Shown here in pieces: positions 36,236-44,407 of a DNA stretch of 64,000 nucleotides. The stretch spans positions 1 to 64,000 of the forward strand of contig NZ_JBJJBQ010000002.1 of NCBI RefSeq assembly GCF_045446075.1, read 5' to 3'. A program made the position numbers and the translations under genes. Each line of letters starts with the position of its first letter. The first letter of the stretch is position 1. The notes under the pieces were generated by a model. That model did no database searches. It was not told where the DNA came from and saw only the letters and a list, made by a program, of their open reading frames with translations. This DNA comes from Flavisericum labens (GTDB lineage: Bacteria > Bacteroidota > Bacteroidia > Flavobacteriales > Flavobacteriaceae).

Positions 36236-37297
36236 ATGCTTACTAAAAAGCGTTACTCCGTAAAAGATTTAATGATTTGGTCCCGTTGGGAAACCTTTAT
36301 CTTTATTTCGTATGCTACAATTATAGCCGTTTTGTATAATGTATTTGATTTTACGTTTTTAGATTTACCATGGACGCCTGTTGCCCTTATAGGTACAGCC
36401 GTGGCTTTTTTAGTAGGGTTTCAAAACAATTCGGCTTACGATAGGATTTGGGAAGCACGAAAAATTTGGGGTGCCATTGTAAATTCTTCTAGAGCCTTTG
36501 GAATGAAAGTACAGGATATGGTAACCAACGAATATTGTGATAACCCCGTTTCGGAAGATGAATTGAAAATCCACAAAAAAACCTTGGTATATCGTCATAT
36601 TGCTTGGATGACTGCCTTGCGCCATGCCATGCGGCAAAAAAAATCATGGGAATCGTTTAGCGAGCACGTTACCAATCGGGAGTGGCAAAAAGAGATGTAT
36701 ATTCCTGAATATAAATATGCTTTGGAAAAAGAATTAGAGGCGTATTTATCTGATTCAGAAAAAAAATATGTGCTTACAAAAAGTAATAAACAAACGGCTT
36801 TGTTGTACTTGCAATCTAAACATTTGCGTGAACTAAAAGAACAAGGTTTGGTTTGGGAGTTTTCGTTTTTGGAATTGGAAAATGTTTTGGGCGATTTGTT
36901 TGACCATCAAGGAAAATCTGAACGCATAAAGAACTTTCCATATCCTAGACAATACGCAGGATTAGCATATTATTTGGTAGCCATTTTTCTGTTTTTGTTG
37001 CCGTTTGGAATTGTACCTGAATTTGCAGACATTGCTAAAGGTTTTGCAGGTTCCACGCCAATAATTTCTAAAATTTTTGTCTGGGTGGCCATTCCGTTTT
37101 GTGGGGTGGTATCGTGGGCATTTCATATTATGGAACGTATGGCTAGAGTAGGAGAGAACCCGTTTGAAGGTTCGCCAAACGATGTGCCAATCTCAACTAT
37201 TGCCCGAGGTATTGAAATTGACATGCGACAAATGCTTGATGAAAATGCTGAGCAAATTCCTGCTGGGATTCCAGAAAAATACAATGTACAAATGTAA
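36236..37297 (+). CDS. Bestrophin-type chloride channel family protein
   Basis: An inner-membrane protein of 353 residues in the bestrophin (RFP-TM) family, pentameric anion channels in eukaryotes; bacterial members are cation or anion conducting. The first helices start SRWETFIFISYATIIAVLYNV (about 18-38) followed by the conserved LVGFQNNSAYDRIWEARKIWGAIVNSSR block near 58-85. A pair of hydrophobic segments near 243-290 (YYLVAIFLFLLPFG, FVWVAIPFCGVVSWAFHI) and the end block VGENPFEGSPNDVPISTI are typical. Ion selectivity is not readable. Confidence 0.85.
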   Translation: MLTKKRYSVKDLMIWSRWETFIFISYATIIAVLYNVFDFTFLDLPWTPVALIGTAVAFLVGFQNNSAYDRIWEARKIWGAIVNSSRAFGMKVQDMVTNEYCDNPVSEDELKIHKKTLVYRHIAWMTALRHAMRQKKSWESFSEHVTNREWQKEMYIPEYKYALEKELEAYLSDSEKKYVLTKSNKQTALLYLQSKHLRELKEQGLVWEFSFLELENVLGDLFDHQGKSERIKNFPYPRQYAGLAYYLVAIFLFLLPFGIVPEFADIAKGFAGSTPIISKIFVWVAIPFCGVVSWAFHIMERMARVGENPFEGSPNDVPISTIARGIEIDMRQMLDENAEQIPAGIPEKYNVQM

Positions 37298-37298
37298 C

Positions 37299-38158
37299 TC
37301 AGAAATATTTTATGAGTATAGATTTTACCGAATCATAATACGAGCGTCCGAATAAATTAAGATGCACTAACAAATAGTACAGTTGGTATATTTCAATTCG
37401 TGCTGTAGTATCACTTGTAAACGGAATACTTTCGACATAAGCATCATAAAAGTCTTCGCCAAAACCTCCAAAAAGCTTAGTCATGGCAATGTCAACTTCA
37501 CTATGTCCATAATACACCGCCGGGTCGATTAGATAGGGTGTGCCGTCTGAAGAAATCAAATAATTACCACTCCATAAATCACCATGAAGTAACGATGGCT
37601 TAATATTTCTGAAAAGTGAAGAAAGTGATTTAACCATAGTTTCCGTAGGAGGAATTTCATTGGAGTGAAGCAAATTTTTTGATTTTGTTAATTTTAATTG
37701 TGGCAGGAGCCTTTCGTAAATATAAAAGTTTCCCCAAGTTTTATGTTCGGTATTACTTTGTAGCAAATTGCCAATAAAATTATTATGGTCGAGGCCGAAA
37801 TTTCTCGAATGACATTGGTGCAATTTAGCCAATTGAACTCCTAAACTTTTAAATCTTTAGATGATGGTTGTTTCGGTTCGATAAACTCCATCAACAGAAA
37901 GGCTGTGTTTTGAAACGCGTCATAGGCTAAAACTTGAGGTGTTTTTATGGTGTTGGTGTTTTCAACAAGTTTTAAACCGCTGGCTTCAATCTTGAGCATA
38001 TCCAATGCATCAGGATTGCTGTTTACCTTTAAAAAGTAAGATTGGCCTTCCGCTTCAACTTTATAAGACGTTGAGATATCGCCACCATGAACTGGCGAAA
38101 CTTTTGTTATGGTTTCGTTTAGAATGCTCGTAAGATGTTTTTTTAAATCGGTTTGCAT
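37299..38158 (-). pseudogene. Fructosamine kinase family protein, single-base frameshift
   Basis: Two adjacent minus-strand ORFs (38158-37841 and 37832-37299) make one fructosamine/ketosamine kinase. The first has the N-terminal kinase lobe (VSPVHGGDISTSYKV, FLKVNSN). The second has HGDLWSGNYL and LIDPAVYYGHSEVDIAM, the family's catalytic and metal motifs. The first ORF runs ...KDLKV-stop; shifting by one base at 37851-37853 (a T-run of three that would need four) restores K-D-F-K-S-L-G-V-Q-L-A-K-L-H, an unbroken family-like join of about 286 residues. So one T is missing. The intact enzyme would phosphorylate glycated amines for deglycation. It may be a true inactivated gene or a read error. 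Confidence 0.8.
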
Positions 38159-38208
38159 GATTTAAAAATACGGAAGAAGTTTTAGATGATAGTATGATTT
38201 TGTTTTTT

Positions 38209-38281
38209 GTCAACCTGAACTTGTTTCAGGTTCTCACCATAAATATTTTGTGGTGTGATTCTGAAATAAATTCAGAATGAC
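38209..38281. repeat. BIME-like pair of palindromic repeats
   Basis: Two 31-base elements, 38209-38239 and 38251-38281, are imperfect reverse complements of each other with 11 bases between. Each has its own inner palindrome: CCTGAA with TTCAGG on the left, TTCTGAA with TTCAGAA on the right. This is the plan of a REP pair (BIME), typically dispersed by RAYT transposases. No copy of the transposase lies in the window and no second copy of the element was seen here. Confidence 0.6.
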
Positions 38282-38306
38282 ACAGCACACACACAACAAC
38301 TTAAAC

Positions 38307-39524
38307 CTAAGGCTTCCTCTCCATCAAAGCCATATAAAAGCCATCAAACCCAGATTTATGTGCCAACACCTTTTTATCTTTTACCAAACTGAAATTGGCT
38401 CCAGCTTCCGATTTTAAAAAGGCATCTACCTGCTTTTGGTTTTCAGAAGGCAATACCGAACAGGTAGCGTAAACCATTTTACCTTCGGGTTTTACCATTC
38501 TTGAGTACTGTTGTAAAACTTCTTGTTGGGTCACACGGATACGATCTAAAAACTCAGGTTCCAATTTCCATTTTGCATCGGGGTTTCTTCGTAAAACACC
38601 CAAACCAGAACAGGGAGCATCAATTAAAACACGGTCGGCTTTATCGTATAGTTTTTTTATGGGTTTCGTGGAATCGATGACTTTTAATTCAATGTTATGC
38701 ACACCGTTACGCCGCGCACGAATTTTTAGCTTTTTTAGTTTACTTTCGTAAATATCCATGGCTATAACCTGTCCTTTGTTTTCCATTAAAGAAGCGAGGT
38801 GCAAAGTTTTTCCGCCGGCACCGGCACAGGTGTCAACCACTTTCATGCCCGGTTTTACATCTAGAAAATCGGCCACCAATTGCGATGAGGCGTCCTGAAC
38901 TTCAAATAATCCATTTTTAAAAGCATCAGTAACAAAAACATTAGCACGTTCCTTTAATTTTAAAGCCGAAGGATAGCCTTTTATAAACTCGGTTTCAATG
39001 TCATTTTCGTCAAAAAGAATGCTTTGTAGTTTTTCTTTGGTAGTTTTTAAGGTGTTTACGCGCAAAATGACATCGGCCTGTTGGTTTTGCATGGCAATTT
39101 CTTGGGTCCACTCTTTTTCGCCTAATTCTTCAAGTCCAACGTTTTCAATCCAATCGGGAATGGATTCCCTGAATTTTCGGATTTTTGAAAGTTCATCAAA
39201 ACGCCCCTTTATTTTTCGAGTTGGGGTGTTTTCAAAATATTTCCAATCGGGTAATTTTATTCCTTTTAAGGTCGCCCAGACAGCAAACATGCGCCATAGG
39301 TTATCACGGTCAAACGGTTCTTTAACTTCAGCAATTTCTGCATAAAGACGTTTCCAACGTACAATATCGTAGGTGGTTTCGGCTACAAAACCACGGTCGC
39401 GCGAGCCCCAACGTTTATCGCGTTTTAATAATTGTTGGATGACTTTATCGGCATACTTTCCTTCGTTAAAAATTAAGGTTAATCCGTCAATAACTGCAAA
39501 GCATAAATTTCTGTGTAATCGCAT
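38307..39524 (-). CDS. RsmB/NOP-type SAM-dependent rRNA methyltransferase
   Basis: An m5C methyltransferase-type protein, acting on rRNA or tRNA. The SAM-binding motif VVDTCAGAGGKTLHLAS is near residues 230-246; the double-cysteine catalytic parts are IDAPCSGLGVLRRNPD near 301-316 and YATCSVLPSENQKQV near 352-366. I take the ATG at 39524 (405 residues): a Bacteroidota -7 box (39550-39543) lies between this start and the earlier ATG at 39563, so the longer form would include its own promoter. The N-terminal 150 residues are the helical RNA-binding extension of the RsmB type, so RsmB is the likely but unproven relation. Confidence 0.85.
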   Translation of the reverse strand: MRLHRNLCFAVIDGLTLIFNEGKYADKVIQQLLKRDKRWGSRDRGFVAETTYDIVRWKRLYAEIAEVKEPFDRDNLWRMFAVWATLKGIKLPDWKYFENTPTRKIKGRFDELSKIRKFRESIPDWIENVGLEELGEKEWTQEIAMQNQQADVILRVNTLKTTKEKLQSILFDENDIETEFIKGYPSALKLKERANVFVTDAFKNGLFEVQDASSQLVADFLDVKPGMKVVDTCAGAGGKTLHLASLMENKGQVIAMDIYESKLKKLKIRARRNGVHNIELKVIDSTKPIKKLYDKADRVLIDAPCSGLGVLRRNPDAKWKLEPEFLDRIRVTQQEVLQQYSRMVKPEGKMVYATCSVLPSENQKQVDAFLKSEAGANFSLVKDKKVLAHKSGFDGFYMALMERKP

Positions 39525-39542
39525 GTTGTGTAAATAAGGCTG

Positions 39543-39550
39543 CAAAGTTA
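39543..39550 (-). promoter_or_regulatory. -7 box of the RsmB-like gene
   Basis: On the minus strand TAACTTTG (39550-39543) matches TAnnTTTG and lies 18 bases upstream of the ATG at 39524. It supports that start over the one at 39563. Confidence 0.55.
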
Positions 39551-39618
39551 CGTTAATTGCCACGAATTCTCGAATGTTTTATTAATTAGATGAATAGGTT
39601 TATCTTTCTAGAAAATTA

Positions 39619-40608
39619 GTGTTTATGAAATCAGTTTTTACAGTCTTTTTAGCTGCCTTTTTATTGTTTTCTTGCGGAAAGAAAGGCGGGTTTATTCCTC
39701 GAAATTTTGATGCCATTGAAATTGAAACACTTGTGCATGATTCGCTTTTGAATGTTAGGACTTTAGAGTTGGATGATGAGAGGTTATTGGGCATTTCTTC
39801 CGTTGGAATGCAGTATTCCTTATTCTTTGATGGGCTAAATGAGTTAATTGAAACTGAATTAGTTCGGAATCCTGAATCCCGCTTTAGGTCTTGCGCTATT
39901 AGGAATGATAACTTTTTTTACCTCTCTATAGGGTCTCCTGCTGAGCTATACAAAAACGGGATGTTGGTTTATTATGAAAAGCATCCCAAAGCCTTTTTTG
40001 ATTCTATGGGTTTTTGGAACGACCAAGAAGGTATTGCCATCGGTGATTCTACAGATGGGTGTTTAAGCGTAATAATTACTCGGGATGGTGGCGAAACTTG
40101 GACAAAATTATCTTGTAACGAATTGCCAAAAGGCTCAGAAAATGAAGGGGCTTTTGCCGCCAGCGATACCAATATTGCAATTGTAGGAAATAAAGCTTGG
40201 GTGGCAACTACTTATGGTCGTGTTTACTATTCACCTGATAAAGGAAAAACTTGGGAGGTTTTTGATACACCTATTGTAAAAGAAAAGGATACCGAAGGTA
40301 TCTATTCAATTGATTTTTATAACGAATTAAACGGATTTGCCATTGGTGGGGACTATACCAAACCAAATGACAATACTGCCAATAAAATAGCAACTAGCGA
40401 TGGCGGAAAAACATGGCAGTTGGTAGCCCAAAACCAAAATCCAGGATATCGAAGTTGCGTTCAGTATGTCCCAAATGGAAAGGCTAAGGAGTTGGTAGCC
40501 GTTGGTTTTAAGGGTGTTGACGTTAGCAATGATGCCGGTGAATCATGGAAGCACCTGAATGATGAAGGTTTTTACACAATTAGATTTTTGAATGACAGTG
40601 TGGCTTAA
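39619..40608 (+). CDS. BNR/YCF48-like beta-propeller lipoprotein, early stop near the end
   Basis: A 329-residue exported lipoprotein with the lipobox LLFSCGKKGG (Cys17). It has several Asp-box-like repeats that build propeller blades: TRDGGETWTKLS, SPDKGKTWEVF, TSDGGKTWQLV and SNDAGESWKHL. Proteins like this are found around photosystem assembly or sialidases; no catalytic set is visible here. The frame ends at TAA 40606-40608, but the same frame continues for 14 further codons with A-A-G-A-D-R-I-S-K-L-T-F-R-E before a second TAA (40651-40653). That extension matches the usual last strand of such proteins, so a Tyr codon has probably turned into stop. Function unknown; the protein may still fold. 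Confidence 0.72.
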   Translation: MFMKSVFTVFLAAFLLFSCGKKGGFIPRNFDAIEIETLVHDSLLNVRTLELDDERLLGISSVGMQYSLFFDGLNELIETELVRNPESRFRSCAIRNDNFFYLSIGSPAELYKNGMLVYYEKHPKAFFDSMGFWNDQEGIAIGDSTDGCLSVIITRDGGETWTKLSCNELPKGSENEGAFAASDTNIAIVGNKAWVATTYGRVYYSPDKGKTWEVFDTPIVKEKDTEGIYSIDFYNELNGFAIGGDYTKPNDNTANKIATSDGGKTWQLVAQNQNPGYRSCVQYVPNGKAKELVAVGFKGVDVSNDAGESWKHLNDEGFYTIRFLNDSVA

Positions 40609-40666
40609 GCTGCTGGTGCTGATAGGATTTCAAAACTTACTTTCAGGGAATAAAAAAAGGACTGTT

Positions 40667-41122
40667 TTACTTCTCTTTTTCCATTCTGTGTTTTATTTTT
40701 TTATTGACGTATCTGTCAAACAGCCGTTTTTTAAAATCTTCTTCCGCCATTTTCAGAAGAATTATTTTTTTATTAGAAATAATTTTTTGTAACTGTTTTA
40801 TCAGTTTTAATTCTTCGGCTTGAAGTTCGTTTTCGTACTTGGTTAAATTTTCAAGTAATTCTTTGGCTTTCGTTTCACTTATGCCATCACGGTTATCTTT
40901 AATTTCTCGGTGAATGCTACGGATTTTTTCATGTCTTAATTTAGAACTAGCTTCTTCGTAGGCATTATAGATTGGCCAAAATTTTTCAGCTTCATCGGGG
41001 GTTAGATTAACGCGCTCTGAAATAAAAGGTATTTTTAACTTTTTAAACTTATCTCCGCGGTGTTGCGAAAATGCACTGACTGAAATAAACAGCACTAATA
41101 TGGGGATTATAAATTTTTTCAT
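40667..41122 (-). CDS. Periplasmic Spy-like sensor protein of the sigma module
   Basis: A 151-residue exported protein: signal peptide MKKFIIPILVLFISVSAFSQ, then a wholly helical, Lys/Glu-rich chain with NLTPDEAEKFWPIYNAYEEAS near residues 40-60, a pattern resembling Spy/CpxP-type periplasmic chaperones. It lies six bases past the membrane protein gene 41129-41629 and ends the three-gene set sigma factor, membrane protein, Spy-like protein. In related modules a Spy-like protein may sense envelope stress or misfolded proteins. This role is inference from gene order and the helical sequence. Confidence 0.65.
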   Translation of the reverse strand: MKKFIIPILVLFISVSAFSQHRGDKFKKLKIPFISERVNLTPDEAEKFWPIYNAYEEASSKLRHEKIRSIHREIKDNRDGISETKAKELLENLTKYENELQAEELKLIKQLQKIISNKKIILLKMAEEDFKKRLFDRYVNKKIKHRMEKEK

Positions 41123-41128
41123 GATATG

Positions 41129-41629
41129 TTATTCTAGCATTATATCTTCAATATCTATATCGTTCAGTATATAGTTTTCAAAGGAATCATCGTCAATAGT
41201 AACTTCGGAAAAATTGTCTGCATAAAAATCATCTTCCGTTAGGGCAGCATTAATTTCGTATGTGCCTATGTTTTCTTCTAAAATGTAATTTTCAACAGTT
41301 TCGGTATCTAAACTATCAAATGTGATATGGTCTGTTTTTAAAATCGATAAACTAAATAGTAACAAGACAGCAGCTGCAACGCCCGATATATAAATTAAGT
41401 CTCTTTTACTGAAAATAGATATAACTTTTGGAGTGTTTTCTTCTGAAACTTTACTTAATATAGTATTTTCTAAGTTGTTTAAATAGTTTTCAGGTACACT
41501 GAAACCGGAGTTGTCTATCTTTGATTTTAGCTTAACTTCATTAAACAACCTGTCATCTAAAGTGTTAAAATAACCCTTTGGCGCAGTAAAACCGGAGTTT
41601 TTGATATTATGTAGCTTTTTGTCTTTCAT
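41129..41629 (-). CDS. Probable anti-sigma membrane protein with tandem repeat
   Basis: A 166-residue membrane protein with one hydrophobic segment near residues 74-95 (LIYISGVAAAVLLLFSLSIL). The cytoplasmic N-terminal half holds two copies of one motif, NSGFTAPKGYFNTLDDRLF (about 11-29) and NSGFSVPENYLNNLENTIL (about 41-59). The part after the membrane is very acidic (Asp/Glu runs to the end). It follows the ECF sigma gene by 33 bases, where an anti-sigma factor is expected; the sequence has no zinc-binding HxxxCxxC motif, so a different type of binding is needed. The role is inferred from context. Confidence 0.6.
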   Translation of the reverse strand: MKDKKLHNIKNSGFTAPKGYFNTLDDRLFNEVKLKSKIDNSGFSVPENYLNNLENTILSKVSEENTPKVISIFSKRDLIYISGVAAAVLLLFSLSILKTDHITFDSLDTETVENYILEENIGTYEINAALTEDDFYADNFSEVTIDDDSFENYILNDIDIEDIMLE

Positions 41630-41662
41630 TCTATTAATAAGACTACTTTTTTTTATAAAGGT

Positions 41663-42205
41663 TTAATTTTTAGTTAAATAGTCTTCTATTTTTTTTACAG
41701 CTATGTGGTAAGAGGCCTTGAGGGCGCCCTCGCTGGTTTCTAAAATTTCAGACATGTCTTTATATTTTAACTCTTGAAAATACTTCATGTTAAACACCAA
41801 TTGCTGTTTTTCCGGCAGGGTAGCAATAGCTTTTTGTAATTGTAACTGAATTTCAGAACCTTCAAAATAAACATCTGATGTCAAGTTGTTTATAGCCTGT
41901 TGCTGTACTTCTTCATGCGTGGTTTGTAAACGCCTCGCCTTTTTGTTTATAAATGTAATAGACTCGTTAGTGGCTATGCGGTACATCCACGAAAACAATT
42001 TGCTTTCTCCTTTAAATTTATGAATATTTTTATAAATTTTTATAAATGTGTTTTGAAGTACATCGTCGGTATCCTCGTGCGACTTTACAATATTTCTAAT
42101 ATGCCAATATAAGCGTTCCTTGTAAAGCGAAATTAACGCTCTAAACGCTTCTTCTTTATGCTTGTCGGATTTTAATTGTTCTAACAGTTGTACTTCGTCA
42201 GCCAC
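41663..42205 (-). CDS. ECF-type RNA polymerase sigma factor
   Basis: A 180-residue sigma-70 family factor. Region 2 shows HIRNIVKSHEDTDDVLQNTFIKIYKNIHKF near residues 35-63 with the tryptophan-containing LFSWMYRIATNESI (about 70-83). Region 4 shows ATLPEKQQLVFNMKYFQELKYKDMSEIL near 133-160, ending with a helix-turn-helix. It heads a three-gene unit with a membrane protein and a Spy-like periplasmic protein, a common stress-response layout. Its targets are not readable here, and there is no recognisable autoregulation box. Confidence 0.85.
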   Translation of the reverse strand: MADEVQLLEQLKSDKHKEEAFRALISLYKERLYWHIRNIVKSHEDTDDVLQNTFIKIYKNIHKFKGESKLFSWMYRIATNESITFINKKARRLQTTHEEVQQQAINNLTSDVYFEGSEIQLQLQKAIATLPEKQQLVFNMKYFQELKYKDMSEILETSEGALKASYHIAVKKIEDYLTKN

Positions 42206-42359
42206 AAAAATGTTTTAGTTTTTAGACTCCTAAATATAGCAAAAGTTTAAAAAGGTTTAGTTGGTGATTTTTAATAAAACCTAACATCTTGAAAACCAGT
42301 AATATGAAATTATTGTTATCGATAAAGTGTATTTAAAATACGATTAAATGCATTTTTTC

Positions 42360-42390
42360 TTGTGAGAATTAGATTTATGCCCTATGTTTG
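42360..42390 (+). promoter_or_regulatory. Orphan promoter with no coding gene downstream
   Basis: TTG at 42360-42362, a 20-base spacer and TATGTTTG at 42383-42390 match the Bacteroidota consensus. The only plus-strand region it could serve ends in a strong terminator at 42477, with no ORF between. Confidence 0.65.
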
Positions 42391-42395
42391 TAGCA

Positions 42396-42480
42396 GAAAC
42401 CTACTTAAAGTTGTTAGACGTCCCAAATCTAACAGAACAAAAAAAGGATAGAAGCCCCCAAATCTCTATCCTTTTTTATT
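42396..42480 (+). ncRNA. Candidate small RNA, about 85 nt
   Basis: It starts just after the orphan promoter and ends in a terminator. A first hairpin (TGTTAGA 42412-42418 with TCTAACA 42428-42434) and the terminator hairpin (42440-42452 with 42465-42477) have C-rich loops that share CCCAAATCT. No ORF is visible in it. The transcript would run head-on into the 3' end of the ABC exporter gene, whose transcript on the other strand shares the same terminator. I cannot name a target or a known family. Confidence 0.5.
42440..42477. terminator. Bidirectional terminator after the ABC exporter gene and candidate sRNA
   Basis: AAAAAAGGATAGA (42440-42452) pairs with TCTATCCTTTTTT (42465-42477) over a 12-base C-rich loop. 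The A- and T-runs let it work in both directions: for the minus-strand ABC exporter ending at 42497 and for the plus-strand candidate RNA. Confidence 0.85.
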
Positions 42481-42496
42481 TTATATAACTATTAGT

Positions 42497-44326
42497 TTAT
42501 TCGAAACTTTGCATTTCAACCAGCTTTTGGTAAACACCTTTTTTGGCAATTAGCTCGTTATGTTTCCCTTGTTCAACTATTTCTCCTTTATTGAGCACGA
42601 CAATCTCATCGGCATTTTGAATGGTAGATAGTCTATGCGCAATAACTATTGATGTTCTGTTTTTCATCATATTTTCCAAAGCGACTTGCACCAATCGCTC
42701 ACTTTCAGTATCAAGAGCAGAAGTGGCTTCATCTAAAACCATAATGGGCGGGCTTTTAAGGACAGCACGAGCAATACTTAAGCGCTGTTTTTGTCCACCA
42801 GAAAGTTTGCCACCTGCGTCACCAATATTAGTTTCTATACCTTTAGGTAAATCTTTAACAAATTCCCAAGCGTTGGCAACTTTCAGGGCTTCAATAATAT
42901 TGTCTTCAGATGCTTTGTCATTTCCTAATTTCAAGTTGTTTTTAATAGTGTCGTTAAACAAAATGGCATCTTGTGTAACAATTCCTAATTGTTCGCGTAA
43001 AGAGCTTGTTGCAAGGTCATTAATATTTATGCCGTCAATTAGAATTTCGCCCTTGTTTACATGGTAAAAACGAGTGATTAAATTGGCTATAGTCGATTTT
43101 CCACTACCAGACTGTCCAACCAATGCTACGGTTTTACCTTTAGGAATAGTTAATGAGAAATCTTTTAAAACGTAGTCGTTTTGGTATTTAAAAGAAATAT
43201 TTTTGAATTCTATTTTATCGTCGAAACCTTTTTGTTCAATGGCGTTGACTTTATCTTTTAACGGGTTAGGCGTATCAATGATTTCTTGAATACGTTCTGC
43301 AGCAGCATTTCCTTGTTTTACGTTGTAAAGTCCTCTTGAAATAGCTTTCGCGGGAACCATAATGTTATAAGCCAAGCCCATAAATGCGATGAATGAGCTG
43401 CCATCTAATGAACCATCAACTAACACCAGTTGTCCACCATACCACAGTAAAATAGAAATAACCAAAATACCCAAAAACTCACTGGTTGGTGATGCTAAAT
43501 TTTGACGGTTAAGCAGTTTATTGGAAAAGTTGTAAAAACGATTTGAAGATTCCCTAAATTTATTATCGAATTTTTGTTCAGCATTAAAACCTTTGATGAT
43601 TCTCAATCCTGTTAAAGTTTCTTCTAATGTTGATAAAATGACACCTTGTTCGTTTTGAACACGGTCTGATTTTCGTTTTAAACTTTTACCGATTCTTGAA
43701 ATAATAAGTCCTGAAATGGGTATAAAAATAAATACGAATATGGTGAGTTTGGCACTCAAGATTAACATCCCTAATAAGGTGAAAATAATCATAAGTGGTT
43801 CTCTGGCAATGAGCTCTAAAACGGGCAACATAGAATATTGAAGCGTTGAGACATCATTGGTTACACGCGCCATGATGTCACCTTTCTTTTGTTCCGAGAA
43901 ATAGGAAAGTGGCAATTCAACCGTTTTTGTGTAAACGGCGTTCCTTAAATCACGTACTACACCGTTCCTTAAAAAGACCATAAAATAATTGGCTAAATAA
44001 CCAAAAATGTTCTTTAGTAAAAATAACGAAATGATAAGGCCAACGACTAAAAGTAATGCCCTTTGAGGGTCGTTTTCAGCATATTGATTAACGTGGTAAG
44101 CCAAGAAATCTTTATAGTAATCTTTAAGATTGGCTATACCTTCATAAACCGGTTTGGTAAGCTGTTTAACTTCATTCTTTTTTTCGAATAAAATATCGAG
44201 CATAGGAATCAATGCAATAAAAGACAATGTGCCAAATAGCGCATAAAATATATTCGAAATGATATGGCCTAAGGCGTACTTTTTATAGGGCTTTGCATAT
44301 CTTAAGATATTATAAAAATGATTCAT
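42497..44326 (-). CDS. ABC exporter (MsbA-type half transporter)
   Basis: A 609-residue fused membrane-ATPase protein, homodimeric in this family. The N-terminal six-helix domain spans about 1-330 (first helix ALGHIISNIFYALFGTLSF). The ATPase domain has Walker A VGQSGSGKST near 398-407, the signature LSGGQKQRLSIARA near 503-516 and Walker B IMVLDEATSALD near 523-534. Typical substrates are lipids, lipid A or drugs. It has no neighbouring lipid genes in the same strand beyond a phosphohexomutase further upstream, so the substrate stays open. Confidence 0.88.
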   Translation of the reverse strand: MNHFYNILRYAKPYKKYALGHIISNIFYALFGTLSFIALIPMLDILFEKKNEVKQLTKPVYEGIANLKDYYKDFLAYHVNQYAENDPQRALLLVVGLIISLFLLKNIFGYLANYFMVFLRNGVVRDLRNAVYTKTVELPLSYFSEQKKGDIMARVTNDVSTLQYSMLPVLELIAREPLMIIFTLLGMLILSAKLTIFVFIFIPISGLIISRIGKSLKRKSDRVQNEQGVILSTLEETLTGLRIIKGFNAEQKFDNKFRESSNRFYNFSNKLLNRQNLASPTSEFLGILVISILLWYGGQLVLVDGSLDGSSFIAFMGLAYNIMVPAKAISRGLYNVKQGNAAAERIQEIIDTPNPLKDKVNAIEQKGFDDKIEFKNISFKYQNDYVLKDFSLTIPKGKTVALVGQSGSGKSTIANLITRFYHVNKGEILIDGININDLATSSLREQLGIVTQDAILFNDTIKNNLKLGNDKASEDNIIEALKVANAWEFVKDLPKGIETNIGDAGGKLSGGQKQRLSIARAVLKSPPIMVLDEATSALDTESERLVQVALENMMKNRTSIVIAHRLSTIQNADEIVVLNKGEIVEQGKHNELIAKKGVYQKLVEMQSFE

Positions 44327-44351
44327 TAAATCAGAATTGTCTATTTATAAA

Positions 44352-44382
44352 ACATGCTTTTATGGTTACCATAAAAGCATGT
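44352..44382 (-). terminator. Terminator of the phosphohexomutase gene
   Basis: A perfect 14-bp stem (44352-44365 with 44369-44382, three-base loop) is followed on the minus strand by a T-rich tail. It lies 26 bases past the stop at 44408. Confidence 0.75.
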
Positions 44383-44407
44383 AAATTGTTTACAAAGATA
44401 CGGGTTA

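Noticed and set aside
39525..39563. Longer form of the RsmB-like protein starting at 39563
   Set aside because: A -7 box lies inside this stretch and the extra residues do not look like the family N-terminus.
40592..40792. A 66-codon plus-strand ORF after the BNR-repeat lipoprotein
   Set aside because: It overlaps the end of the propeller gene in another frame and the 3' end of the Spy-like gene on the other strand; its peptide is a Phe-rich shadow with no family signal.
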